Positions 7,988 through 15,772 of a stretch of 31,277 nucleotides of DNA are shown piece after piece. The notes beneath the pieces are model-generated. The model saw only the letters and a program-made list of their open reading frames with translations. It did not search any database and was not told the DNA's origin. Origin of the DNA: Candidatus Saccharibacteria bacterium UBA6039 (GTDB lineage: Bacteria; Patescibacteriota; Saccharimonadia; Saccharimonadales; Saccharimonadaceae); the NCBI GenBank assembly GCA_002427805.1, contig DIZB01000026.1, positions 1,112 to 32,388 of the forward strand, written 5' to 3'. Every line of letters begins with the position of its first letter. Position 1 is the first letter of the stretch. Position numbers and translations under genes: made by a program.

Positions 7988-7994
7988 GAAGATA

Positions 7995-9107
7995 ATGAGT
8001 CACATTGCTATCGATGCACGGATTATCAACTCCTCTACGGGGCGATACGTCGAGCGCCTTCTCCACTACCTTCAGGAGGTCGACACCGTCAATCGCTACA
8101 GCGTGCTCCTGCTGGCAAAAGATAAAGACTACTTCACCCCAACTGCTGAAAATTTCCATATAGAAATTGCCGATTTTGAGCAATACTCGGTAGCTGAGCA
8201 GCTTGGTTTTAAAAAGCTGCTCGATGACCTCGCGCCCGACCTCGTACATTTTTGTATGCCCCAACAACCGGTGCTCTATAGGGGCGCAAAGGTAACAACT
8301 TTTCACGACCTCACGCTTCTTAATACCTATAATTCAGATAAAAACTGGTTGATATTCCACTTTAAACAGTTCGTCGGCAAATTTGTTTTTAAGAGTGTCG
8401 CTAAAAGTAGCGCTTACATACTTACACCTAGCGAGTTTACAAAAACTGCGCTCGTTGACTTTGCCGGCATTGACCCAGAGAAAGTAATTGTGACCTATGA
8501 GGCTGCAGATATATTTGATGATAAAATCGCCTCGTATGACCTCCCATTTAAAGAATATCTTTTATATGTTGGCCAACAACCAGATTATAAAAATCTCCGT
8601 CGCCTAGCCGACGCCCACCAACGACTTATTAAAAAATACCCCGATCTTGGCTTGGTACTTGTCGGTAAGCTCGCCGGCGACACGCTCGCAAATAAGGAGC
8701 TGTTCGAATCAAAAGGATATAAAAATATCGTCTTTACAGGCTTCCTGCCCGACGAACAGCGAGATTGGCTCTATAAACATACCAGTGCCTATGTATTTCC
8801 GTCACTTATGGAAGGGTTTGGTTTGCCAGGCCTTGAGGCAATGAGCTACGGTGTGCCAGTGGTGAGCAGTAACGCGACCTGTCTGCCAGAAGTCTACGAG
8901 CATGCAGCCCACTACTTTAACCCGAACGACACAACCGACATGGCACGAGCGATTAATGATGTACTGAGTGATGAATCACTGAAAAAAGACCTTGTCGTTA
9001 AAGGCTACACACAGATTAAGAAATACTCATGGCGCCGCATGGCCGAACAAACCCATGCTACCTATATAGAAGCCTTGGCGACTACGAACTTGCCTGAGCA
9101 ATTGTAA
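7995..9107 (+). CDS. Glycosyltransferase family 4 (GT-B fold)
   Basis: 370 aa cytoplasmic or peripheral glycosyltransferase of the GT4 type. The N-terminal acceptor domain contains HFCMPQQPVLYRG and TTFHDLTLL. The C-terminal donor domain has YVGQQPDYKNLRRL, GFLPDEQRDWLY and, near residue 273, the retaining-enzyme motif EGFGLPGLEAMSYGVPVV. This is the usual layout of mannosyl- and rhamnosyl-transferases. Linker and donor cannot be told from sequence, but the neighbouring GDP-sugar genes make a deoxyhexose or mannose donor plausible. The 3' end overlaps the convergent khpB-like gene by 26 bp. Confidence 0.88.
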   Translation: MSHIAIDARIINSSTGRYVERLLHYLQEVDTVNRYSVLLLAKDKDYFTPTAENFHIEIADFEQYSVAEQLGFKKLLDDLAPDLVHFCMPQQPVLYRGAKVTTFHDLTLLNTYNSDKNWLIFHFKQFVGKFVFKSVAKSSAYILTPSEFTKTALVDFAGIDPEKVIVTYEAADIFDDKIASYDLPFKEYLLYVGQQPDYKNLRRLADAHQRLIKKYPDLGLVLVGKLAGDTLANKELFESKGYKNIVFTGFLPDEQRDWLYKHTSAYVFPSLMEGFGLPGLEAMSYGVPVVSSNATCLPEVYEHAAHYFNPNDTTDMARAINDVLSDESLKKDLVVKGYTQIKKYSWRRMAEQTHATYIEALATTNLPEQL

Positions 9108-9543
9108 TTTTTCGTTCGCGGCCTTCACCTTCAGAGAATGTACGAATATCACTATATTCACTCGCGACGTGGTGAACAATGCGACGATCTGCAGCATTGA
9201 GCATGGCAACATATGAATCACCGGATTTGCGAACTTGTTCGATCCATTCGCGAGCTTGCACAGCAACACGTTCAGCGCGTTGCTTTTTGTAGTCAGCAAT
9301 GTCGATATTAACGCGTGTCAGACTGGCATTTTTGTTACGAAGAACTGTAGACACAACATACTGAAGACTTCGAAGCGTCTCGGCATTACGACCAATAAGT
9401 AAACTGTTAAGTTCGCTTGACGGCACAGAAAGCTCGATCACATCCTCTTCACAACTAGCATGCACGCTAAGGTTTGCACTGAAAAACGTGAGTAAATCCT
9501 CGAGATATTTCTTGACAAATAGAATTGATTCTTCTTGGTTCAT
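9082..9543 (-). CDS. khpB: KhpB/Jag-like RNA-binding protein (KH + R3H)
   Basis: 153 aa RNA-binding protein of the Jag/EloR/KhpB family, usually encoded next to yidC, as here. A KH-like domain spans about residues 25-85 with LIGRNAETL, where the normal GxxG loop reads G51-R-N-A54, so the second Gly is lost. The R3H domain follows at about 100-150, with R120/R121 and H124/H125 in the R-xxx-H spacing, ending in GEGRERKITI. The N-terminal Jag-N domain found in Firmicutes proteins is absent. It begins 2 nt after the yidC stop with an SD-like AAGGGAG, so it is co-transcribed with yidC. Family members help control envelope growth and division. Confidence 0.85.
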   Translation of the reverse strand: MNQEESILFVKKYLEDLLTFFSANLSVHASCEEDVIELSVPSSELNSLLIGRNAETLRSLQYVVSTVLRNKNASLTRVNIDIADYKKQRAERVAVQAREWIEQVRKSGDSYVAMLNAADRRIVHHVASEYSDIRTFSEGEGRERKITIAQASS

Positions 9544-9545
9544 GA

Positions 9546-10496
9546 TTACACTCCCTTCTTTTTTGGAGTGGTATCTTTAGCGGTAATACGGATAACATTT
9601 GCTTCCGTAGCGACCTTCGCGCGAGCTTTTGCTGTGGCTTTTTTGCCAACCATAACAACAGGCTTCTCGTCGGCCATTTCGTCCATCTCTTCAACGTCTT
9701 TTTTGAGGATACGGTGTTGCTGGAACACAGCAACAAGGTTAGATACAGCGTAGTAAAGGGCAAGCGCACCAGGCAGGTTCAACATCACAAAGAGCATAAT
9801 GAATGGCAAGAATTTGATCATCTTCCCCATCACAATAGCGTTCATTTCGCTTTGATCGGCCTGTTTGCCATCAGCCGCTTCACTTAAGATATCGCGGAGG
9901 CGTTTTTTACTTTGTACCTGTGGTGAGGTTTGTTTCGACATGAAGTACTGGGTGATTGCTGCCGTAACAGCGAGAAGCACGAGGACAATATTAAATCCCC
10001 CTGGGCCACCAAGAGCATGCGCGGTCAGATCAACCCCAAAAAGTTTCTCGTGAAAGTTCTCTGGATGGGCAATAATGTCTTTAATTGGTCCAAGATTGTG
10101 AATAAAGCCGTATGTATAAACGGCTACTTGATCACGGTGAATCGTAAAGATTTGAATCACTTGGTACAGCGCAATAAAGATAGGCAGTTGAATAAGCAAG
10201 ATTCCGATTGAACGGAAAGGATTCACGCCATGCTCTTTATAGAGCTCCATCATACGCATACTCTCTTGTTGCTTGTTGCCCTTGGTCTCTTTTTTAATAC
10301 GCGCAAGGTGCGGCTGAAGTTTACGCATCGCTGTTACTTGGTGAAGTTGGCGCTTCACAAGCGGCCAGAGTGCCATACGAACAATCACCGTAAAGATAAT
10401 AAGTGCGATACCAAAATCACCACCAGGAATGACACTATAAAGAGTCAGTAGGAGGTTAAAGATAGGTTGTACAATGATAACCTCAAAAATGTTCAC
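9546..10496 (-). CDS. yidC: Membrane protein insertase YidC/Oxa1 family
   Basis: Inserts and folds membrane proteins, alone or with SecYEG. 316 aa, the short Gram-positive form without the large periplasmic domain of proteobacteria; no lipobox Cys is seen. Five hydrophobic segments (about 8-24, 30-46, 100-120, 155-180, 215-250). The conserved positive residue of the hydrophilic groove is R40 in TVIVRMALWPL. A basic cytoplasmic tail (about 270-316, Lys/Ala/Thr-rich) may bind ribosomes. The start is GTG at 10496 with GGAG 11 nt upstream. It lies in the standard rpmH-rnpA-yidC-jag order. Confidence 0.93.
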   Translation of the reverse strand: MNIFEVIIVQPIFNLLLTLYSVIPGGDFGIALIIFTVIVRMALWPLVKRQLHQVTAMRKLQPHLARIKKETKGNKQQESMRMMELYKEHGVNPFRSIGILLIQLPIFIALYQVIQIFTIHRDQVAVYTYGFIHNLGPIKDIIAHPENFHEKLFGVDLTAHALGGPGGFNIVLVLLAVTAAITQYFMSKQTSPQVQSKKRLRDILSEAADGKQADQSEMNAIVMGKMIKFLPFIMLFVMLNLPGALALYYAVSNLVAVFQQHRILKKDVEEMDEMADEKPVVMVGKKATAKARAKVATEANVIRITAKDTTPKKKGV

Positions 10497-10540
10497 AGCA
10501 AAATAGCTCCACTAGTACGTTATTAACTTCTCTTATTATA

Positions 10541-10900
10541 TCAGTTGTGAGCTGTTTTATACAGTTCGGCTTGGACAAAGAGTTGCTCTAGTTGACTTGA
10601 TAGTTCCTCGGCCGGCATACTCAGAAACTCACTCGACGTCACGATAATGGCAATATCATATGCCTGAGACAACCGCGGAGTGTTTATACGAATATACTCA
10701 TATATGCGGCGACGGATTCTGTTACGTCGCACTGCACTTTTCATTACTTTCTTACTCACAACAATTGCAAAGCGAGGCTCTTTACGATGAGCGTTGGTTG
10801 CCACCTTCAGTGTTGCGAGTCGGGTTCGAACGACCGTGCCGTTTTTATAGACATAGCGCAGGCTATTATGGCCATGAAATCGCTGAGAGAATGGAATCAT
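10541..10900 (-). CDS. rnpA: Ribonuclease P protein component
   Basis: Protein subunit of RNase P, binding the catalytic RNA for tRNA 5' maturation. With the ATG at 10900 it is 119 aa, the usual size. Seen: FHGHNSLRYVYKNG near the N-terminus, RFAIVVSKKV, and the RNR box RRNRIRRRIYE at about 58-68. An in-frame ATG nine codons upstream (10927) is rejected: the -10 TATACT at 10913-10908 would lie inside that longer gene and ends exactly 7 nt before 10900. The gene is probably a leaderless transcript, separated from rpmH by a terminator. Confidence 0.93.
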   Translation of the reverse strand: MIPFSQRFHGHNSLRYVYKNGTVVRTRLATLKVATNAHRKEPRFAIVVSKKVMKSAVRRNRIRRRIYEYIRINTPRLSQAYDIAIIVTSSEFLSMPAEELSSQLEQLFVQAELYKTAHN

Positions 10901-10907
10901 ATGTATA

Positions 10908-10913
10908 AGTATA
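10908..10913 (-). promoter_or_regulatory. rnpA promoter -10, leaderless start
   Basis: Minus-strand TATACT followed by a 7-nt spacer and the ATG at 10900. This decides the rnpA start. No SD is present and the -35 is weak. Confidence 0.6.
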
Positions 10914-10956
10914 TGGTATTTATTCACCGCGGGGAATCTAAGGAATCAAAAGGAAC

Positions 10957-10985
10957 TAAAAAACGACAACCTGAGTTGTCGTTTT
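10957..10985 (-). terminator. Intrinsic terminator downstream of rpmH
   Basis: On the minus strand an 11-bp perfect stem (10985-10975 with 10970-10960) and 4-nt loop run into a six-T stretch, starting 3 nt after the rpmH stop. It implies that rpmH is transcribed alone and that rnpA needs its own promoter. Confidence 0.88.
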
Positions 10986-10988
10986 ACG

Positions 10989-11129
10989 TTAGGCACTAAG
11001 AAGAGCGCGACCTTTAATTCGGCGACGCTTCATCACTGCGCGGCCACCCTTTGTTGCAATACGAGCACGAAATCCGTGTGTACGCGCACGGTGGCGAGTG
11101 TGTGGTTGGAAAGTTCTTTTTGTTGACAT
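10989..11129 (-). CDS. rpmH: 50S ribosomal protein L34
   Basis: 46 aa, very basic, read directly on the minus strand: it starts MSTKRTFQPHTRHRARTHGF and ends KRRRIKGRALLSA. The pattern KRTFQP, R-THGFR-R and KGRA--RRR-KGR is characteristic of L34; family length is 44-47 aa. L34 usually flanks the origin next to rnpA, as here. Upstream on the minus strand are TTGCTA, a 17-bp spacer and TAAGAT, with the -10 ending 9 nt before the ATG, so the leader is at most a few bases. A strong intrinsic terminator follows. Confidence 0.96.
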   Translation of the reverse strand: MSTKRTFQPHTRHRARTHGFRARIATKGGRAVMKRRRIKGRALLSA

Positions 11130-11387
11130 ATCTGATCCATCTTAGCGAAAATAACCCTTTTTAGCAAGCCAAACCTTGAATTTTAGACAAATCCGTTGTT
11201 TGGTATATAAAACTTATCCCCGATTTTGGTTCACTTGTCCACACATTAACGGATAAGGAGCGCTTGTGTGTACAACTCACACCCCTATTCGCACCTGCCG
11301 TTATTCGTTCTGCTTGTAGTTGTGGAAAACTATCGGCTCCGTTATAGTGATAGGTAATAGAAGTGTCAATGTAACAGGGAGTTTACT
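11130..11387. other. Probable oriC region upstream of dnaA
   Basis: A 258-bp gap between divergent rpmH and dnaA, the usual origin position. DnaA-box candidates: TTGTCCACA at 11235-11243 (one change from TTATCCACA), TGTGTACAA at 11267-11275 (reverse of TTGTACACA), and TGTGGAAAA at 11321-11329 (reverse of TTTTCCACA). TTATCCCCG at 11214-11222 is a weaker candidate that recurs downstream of dnaA. Function is inferred from location and motifs. Confidence 0.65.
11320..11348 (+). promoter_or_regulatory. dnaA promoter overlapped by a DnaA-box-like site
   Basis: -35 TTGTGG (11320-11325), 17-bp spacer, -10 TATAGT (11343-11348). The box TGTGGAAAA (11321-11329) covers the -35, as expected for autorepression by DnaA. 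The leader to the ATG at 11388 is about 33 nt and carries the SD AGGGAG at 11376-11381. Confidence 0.6.
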
Positions 11388-12773
11388 ATGCATCACGCGT
11401 TGTGGCAAAGTGTGTTAGGAGAAATCGAATTATCGGTTTCACATGCTACGTTCACGACCTGGTTCAAAAACACCGAACTTGTCGACCAAAACGAATCCGG
11501 CATTGTGATTGCAGTGCCAAACATCTTTGCCAAGAAACAATTTGAAGTGAAGTTTAACGATCAAATAAAAGGCGTGCTCGCCAAAAACGGTATTACCCCA
11601 AAACACATTACCTACACCATTACGACAACGGGTAAGAAAACCCGTATTAATCGTGAGACAACCATTAGCCAAGAATCTCAAACACCCGAGAGCCTTCTCC
11701 CCTCCTCAAATCAAAACGTGCAGAGTACTTACACCCAAAATGCACCACTTGTGGGAGCTGGCGGTCTTAACCCACGTTATACGTTCGATAACTTTATCGT
11801 TGGATCAAGTAACGACCTTGCCTACACCGCCTCGCAGGCAGTAGCCGCTAACCCTGGTGTCAAATATAACCCGCTCTACCTTTATGGAGGTGTTGGGCTT
11901 GGTAAAACCCACCTTATGCAGGCGGTTGGGAATGAAATCGTCAAACTACAGCCAGGTACACGGGTTGTCTATATAAGTAGTGAAACGTTTGTTAATGAAT
12001 TTCTTGATTATGTTCGGTTTAAGAAAAAGGGTTTTTCAGATAAGTACCGTAATATCGATGTACTCATTGTTGATGACATGCAGTTTATTGCGGGCAAGGA
12101 GCAAACACAGGAACAGTTTTTCCACACGTTTAATTTTTTACACCAGAACAATAAGCAAATTATCATCAGCTCTGACAAGCCTCCAAAAAGTATCCCAACC
12201 CTCACTGAGCGTCTTCGTAGCCGTTTTGAGATGGGCATGACAATAGATGTGCAAATGCCGGACTTTGAGACACGTTGTGCAATTTTAAGCGCCAAAGCAG
12301 CCCTATCTGGTGTTGAGCTTGGTCAAGATACAGTCGAATACCTCGCAACTAACATTAAAACCAATATACGTGAATTAGAGGGTGCCCTTAACCAACTCCT
12401 CGCCTATGCCGAGATGCGCGGTATTGCGCCAGATGTATCGACCGCCGAAGGACTCCTTGGAAACATCCGTCACTCTCGCCCACAACACATCACCAGTAAG
12501 CAAATTATTGAACGAACTGCAAAACACTTTCAACTCAAGGTTGAGGAGGTATGTAGTGCAAAACGCGATAAGCACATTGTTGTCCCCCGTCAGATCGCAA
12601 TGTACCTTCTTCGAAGCGAGTTGCATCTTAGTTTCCCTAAAATTGCTGGTGAACTTGGTCGAAAAGACCACACAACCGCTATTCACTCCGTTGAAAAAAT
12701 TGAGAAGGCAATTAAGCTCGACTTTCTTATTCGTGAGCAGGTTGCTTCGATTCGGGAGAAACTATATGCCTAA
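11388..12773 (+). CDS. dnaA: Chromosomal replication initiator protein DnaA
   Basis: AAA+ initiator that binds DnaA boxes and opens the origin. 461 aa, normal. Domain I (1-80) has the helicase/partner-binding fold with the W-F motif WFKNTEL. A short Ser/Gln/Thr-rich linker (85-120) is domain II. Domain III starts at NPRYTFDNFIVG, with Walker A GGVGLGKTH (K173) and Walker B VLIVDD (D229/D230). Domain IV has the DNA-binding signature with RKDHTTAIHS near the C-terminus. The start ATG has SD AGGGAG with 6-nt spacing. A promoter with an overlapping DnaA box lies upstream. dnaN and recF follow, the textbook order. Confidence 0.98.
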   Translation: MHHALWQSVLGEIELSVSHATFTTWFKNTELVDQNESGIVIAVPNIFAKKQFEVKFNDQIKGVLAKNGITPKHITYTITTTGKKTRINRETTISQESQTPESLLPSSNQNVQSTYTQNAPLVGAGGLNPRYTFDNFIVGSSNDLAYTASQAVAANPGVKYNPLYLYGGVGLGKTHLMQAVGNEIVKLQPGTRVVYISSETFVNEFLDYVRFKKKGFSDKYRNIDVLIVDDMQFIAGKEQTQEQFFHTFNFLHQNNKQIIISSDKPPKSIPTLTERLRSRFEMGMTIDVQMPDFETRCAILSAKAALSGVELGQDTVEYLATNIKTNIRELEGALNQLLAYAEMRGIAPDVSTAEGLLGNIRHSRPQHITSKQIIERTAKHFQLKVEEVCSAKRDKHIVVPRQIAMYLLRSELHLSFPKIAGELGRKDHTTAIHSVEKIEKAIKLDFLIREQVASIREKLYA

Positions 12774-13052
12774 ATCTATACAATTTGCCTGGGTAAAAAA
12801 TGTGAACAATAGTGGGATGACTGGTAGTGAAACAGGTGTATGGTTATCCCCCTTTGGTGTTCAGTTCGTTAGTGAGGTCGGGGTGAGCAATGGAAAACTC
12901 CTATTTATACACGTCGTAAGCCACATATTGAACACATTTATTTCCACACTTATTTTTACTCACTCCTATCTGTTAAATGCTACTTATACCTCTTTTCCAC
13001 ATCCCTTATTAATAGAGCCACAAATGAAAAATTGAAAGAAAGGTAATACATA
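12774..13052. other. dnaA-dnaN intergenic region, second candidate origin segment
   Basis: 279 bp without a credible gene. It contains box-like ATTTCCACA (12940-12948) and TTTTCCACA (12993-13001) within an AT-rich tract (about 12900-13020) that could serve as an unwinding element. TTATCCCCC at 12844-12852 is followed by TTTGG and TTCA, resembling the TTATCCCCG element at 11214 upstream of dnaA. The dnaN promoter should also lie here; it was not resolved. Confidence 0.5.
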
Positions 13053-14153
13053 ATGGAAATCACAGTCACACAAGAAAACTTCGCCCGAGCCCTCACTGCA
13101 GTTGGTCGCGTTGCTAGTAATAAAACGCAGTTGCCTATTCTTAACAACATTCTTCTTCGCACGGATGGTAACCGTCTTTTAGTTGCAGCAACAAACCTTG
13201 AAATCGCAACTACTCAGTATATTGGGGCAAAAGTTGTAAAACCAGGCGCAATTACAATACCCGCTCGTTTAATCTCTGAATTTATCTCAAGTCTTCCGAA
13301 AGAACCAGTTGAACTTAAAGTAAAAGGTGACAACCTTCACATTAACAGCGGTAAATATACCTCAATTATTAACGGGGTGATTGCGGATGACTTCCCAGAG
13401 CTTCCAACAATCAATGAAAAATCTTCTATTCAATACAGTATAAAAACCGAAGACTTTAAGCAGGCAGTTAGTCAAACAATCATAACAACCAGTAGCGACT
13501 CAACCCGCCCAGTTCTTACAGGTGTGTATTGGCATTCACAAGATGGTCAACTGGTACTCGCGGCAACTGATGGTTATCGTCTTTCTGAGCGAGTGCTCGT
13601 TGAGACAAAGAGTGAAGTTTCGGCAATTATTCCGACCCAAACACTCCAGGAGGTTCTACGGACAATCGTTGATGGTGACGATGAAGTTGATGTGTTATTC
13701 GACGAAACGCAAGTAAGATTCCGTATTAATGATGCTGAAATTATCAGCCGATTAATTGATGGTAATTTCCCCGACTACCGCCAATTAGTGCCTAAAAAAT
13801 CAGATAATATTGTGAAAATAGCAAAAAGTGACTTTATGCGCATTACAAAGATTGCAGGCCTCTTTGCCCGAGAATCTGGTGGCAGTATTACACTTACAGT
13901 CAGTGAAGAGACGAAGAGTCTCTCAATTCACTCTATAGCCTCTCAGTTTGGTGAAAATACATCTGAAGCAACCGCTGAAGTGACCGGCGAAGGCCAAGTG
14001 ACCCTTAATTCACGCTATCTTACGGAGGCACTTGGTGTTATCGACGGTGATGAAGTAGAATTTAGCTTTAGTGGGAAGCTTTCACCTTGTGTTTTAAAGT
14101 CGACAGATGTAAAAACAAACTATTACCACATAATCATGCCTCTTAAGAGTTAA
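13053..14153 (+). CDS. dnaN: DNA polymerase III beta sliding clamp
   Basis: Ring-shaped processivity clamp, 366 aa, three repeated clamp domains of about 120 residues each. Seen: MEITVTQENFARALTAVGRV at the N-terminus, LPILNNILL, the domain-2 region with RPVLTGVYW and LAATDGYRLSE, and the C-terminal YHIIMPLKS in place of the usual YVIMPMRL, forming the partner-binding pocket. The SD AAAGG at 13039-13043 has 9-nt spacing. recF follows 7 nt after the stop. Confidence 0.97.
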   Translation: MEITVTQENFARALTAVGRVASNKTQLPILNNILLRTDGNRLLVAATNLEIATTQYIGAKVVKPGAITIPARLISEFISSLPKEPVELKVKGDNLHINSGKYTSIINGVIADDFPELPTINEKSSIQYSIKTEDFKQAVSQTIITTSSDSTRPVLTGVYWHSQDGQLVLAATDGYRLSERVLVETKSEVSAIIPTQTLQEVLRTIVDGDDEVDVLFDETQVRFRINDAEIISRLIDGNFPDYRQLVPKKSDNIVKIAKSDFMRITKIAGLFARESGGSITLTVSEETKSLSIHSIASQFGENTSEATAEVTGEGQVTLNSRYLTEALGVIDGDEVEFSFSGKLSPCVLKSTDVKTNYYHIIMPLKS

Positions 14154-14160
14154 GTGAATT

Positions 14161-15207
14161 ATGACGGTAGTGACAAAACTATCTGTGCAACATATTCGCT
14201 CACACGATAGTTTTATTGCACAGCTCTCTCCAACCGTCACGGTTATAACAGGTAAAAACGGCAGTGGGAAAACCTCACTTATTGAAGCACTTTATCTCGC
14301 GCTCCAAGGAAGCTCATTTAAAGGCGTTGATAGTGACATGCTACGCACTGATGAGTTGTGGTGGCGCATCGATGTTGTGTTTGAAGACGACAATAAGCGA
14401 ACGGTGTCGTATGACAGTGAGCGAGAGCTGAGTCGTAAGAAGTTCGTTGTGGATGATCATGTTGCTTATAGGTTGCAACCAAAACATAAATATCCAGTCG
14501 TTTTATTTGAACCAGGTGATCTTCGCCTTCTCCAAGGTTCACCAACACGCCGCCGCCAGTTTATAGACCGCTTTATTAGCCAACTAGACCCGCTCTACGG
14601 CGTGTCACTTCGTAAATATGAACGAGCACTCAAGCAACGCAACAATCTCCTTAAAAAGCACCAGAGCGTTACCGACGAGTTATTTGTCTGGAATGTGGCA
14701 CTGAGCGAATACGGCGCCTATATTATCGAAAAGCGCATTGCCTTTGTTGAGCAAATTAATAGTAAGATTACGGCTGCCTATAACGACATAGCGGAATTAG
14801 ATGACGAACTTTCGGTACACTACTCACATACGTTTATCGGAGACATAAAACAAAAACTTTTAACCGAACTTGATCGCGCAAGTGCTCGCGACGCGTTAGT
14901 TGGCAGTACGAGTGTTGGGCCGCACCGGCACGATATACTATTTATGTTCAACAACTCCCCCGCTCATTCGAGTGCGTCACGCGGGGAGGTACGTACGATT
15001 GTGCTCGCTCTTAAATTTCTAGAAGTAGACATTATTGAACAAATTGTCGGACAGAAGCCACTTATTTTACTCGATGATGTCTTCTCTGAGCTCGATGAAC
15101 GTCGCCAAAAAGCACTCAGTGATCATGTGCGAGCTCACCAGATTATTATTACAACCACTCACCTATTGGCGGGGAGTAAAAACGCACTACATATTAAGTT
15201 AACCTAG
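14161..15207 (+). CDS. recF: DNA replication and repair protein RecF
   Basis: SMC-like ATPase that helps load RecA at gaps. 348 aa. Seen: LSVQHIRSHDSF at the N-terminus, Walker A GKNGSGKTS at 31-39, GSPTRRRQFIDRF typical of RecF, GPHRHDILF, the ABC signature region SRGEVRTIVLALK, and Walker B ILLDDVFSELDERR. It lies 7 nt after dnaN, so it is co-transcribed with it. Its 3' end overlaps the convergent membrane protein gene at 15204 by 4 bp. Confidence 0.96.
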   Translation: MTVVTKLSVQHIRSHDSFIAQLSPTVTVITGKNGSGKTSLIEALYLALQGSSFKGVDSDMLRTDELWWRIDVVFEDDNKRTVSYDSERELSRKKFVVDDHVAYRLQPKHKYPVVLFEPGDLRLLQGSPTRRRQFIDRFISQLDPLYGVSLRKYERALKQRNNLLKKHQSVTDELFVWNVALSEYGAYIIEKRIAFVEQINSKITAAYNDIAELDDELSVHYSHTFIGDIKQKLLTELDRASARDALVGSTSVGPHRHDILFMFNNSPAHSSASRGEVRTIVLALKFLEVDIIEQIVGQKPLILLDDVFSELDERRQKALSDHVRAHQIIITTTHLLAGSKNALHIKLT

Positions 15208-15764
15208 TCGTTACTTGGTCCGGCATTACTTGGCCCATTATAAATGGGTTTATGATTTGAGTCAGATATGGTTATTTGTAAGTCATCAGTACTAAGATAC
15301 AAAAGATCCATATATTGAGTTGTATTTTTGTTGACCATAAGATCAGCTGTGATTTCTGATTGGCCACTATCGGGATTCGTATTTTGTGTCAGTGAACTAA
15401 TGACGATACTAACAGCCGTAATTTTATCAGCCCCAAGTTTATTATTTGCAGCATAGTCACTGAGATAGGTGCTAAGTAGTTGTACTTGGTTGCTCGAAAG
15501 TCCGATGTTAATAAGTTGTGATGGGCCGAGTATGACGGCTGCAGATTTATCGGTGGGTGAACTATCACCCACCTGATTTGTCGGATTGAGAACCGTTTCT
15601 CCCGTTGAAGGATCAACATAAGAGTTTTGGTTCACGTCGTTTGGCGGACTATTGCTAGCCGTATTACTAGCGTTTGATTTTAATACTATAGCTACCACCA
15701 CCAACACAACAAAGATGGCGGCGAAGATGACAATTATGATAATGAGTTTTTTTCTTTGTTCCAT
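15204..15764 (-). CDS. Membrane-anchored protein of unknown function
   Basis: 186 aa, family not recognised. A short basic N-terminus (MEQRKK), one strong membrane helix (about 7-29), an Asn/Ser/Pro-rich linker (about 31-72), then a small exported domain (about 75-175) with no cysteines and no catalytic motif that I recognise. Topology is N-in, C-out. It is the last gene of the minus-strand type IV secretion-like run and starts 8 nt after the lysozyme-peptidase stop with SD AAGGA, so it is probably made with the apparatus. A VirB8-like scaffold or substrate role would be speculation. Confidence 0.75.
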   Translation of the reverse strand: MEQRKKLIIIIVIFAAIFVVLVVVAIVLKSNASNTASNSPPNDVNQNSYVDPSTGETVLNPTNQVGDSSPTDKSAAVILGPSQLINIGLSSNQVQLLSTYLSDYAANNKLGADKITAVSIVISSLTQNTNPDSGQSEITADLMVNKNTTQYMDLLYLSTDDLQITISDSNHKPIYNGPSNAGPSND

Positions 15765-15772
15765 TATTTTCC

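Larger units (their letters stand above)
7745..7994. other. 250-bp intergenic region between divergent gtrA-like and GT4 genes
   Basis: The longest gene-free stretch outside the origin and folC-side gaps. It holds promoters at both ends, a 7-bp inverted repeat TCAGCAA/TTGCTGA (7830-7836 and 7854-7860) around a pyrimidine-rich loop, and the 19-bp perfect hairpin at 7869-7916. No ORF of note and no tRNA-like structure was seen. Confidence 0.6.

Noticed and set aside
10901..10927. N-terminal extension of rnpA from an upstream in-frame ATG
   Set aside because: The TATACT -10 lies inside the extension, and RnpA homologs start near the later Met; the extra nine residues look non-conserved.
12382..13035. 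217-codon frame overlapping the end of dnaA and the dnaA-dnaN gap
   Set aside because: It shares the dnaA strand in another frame, has no SD or promoter and an unlikely composition; the gap portion looks like origin sequence.
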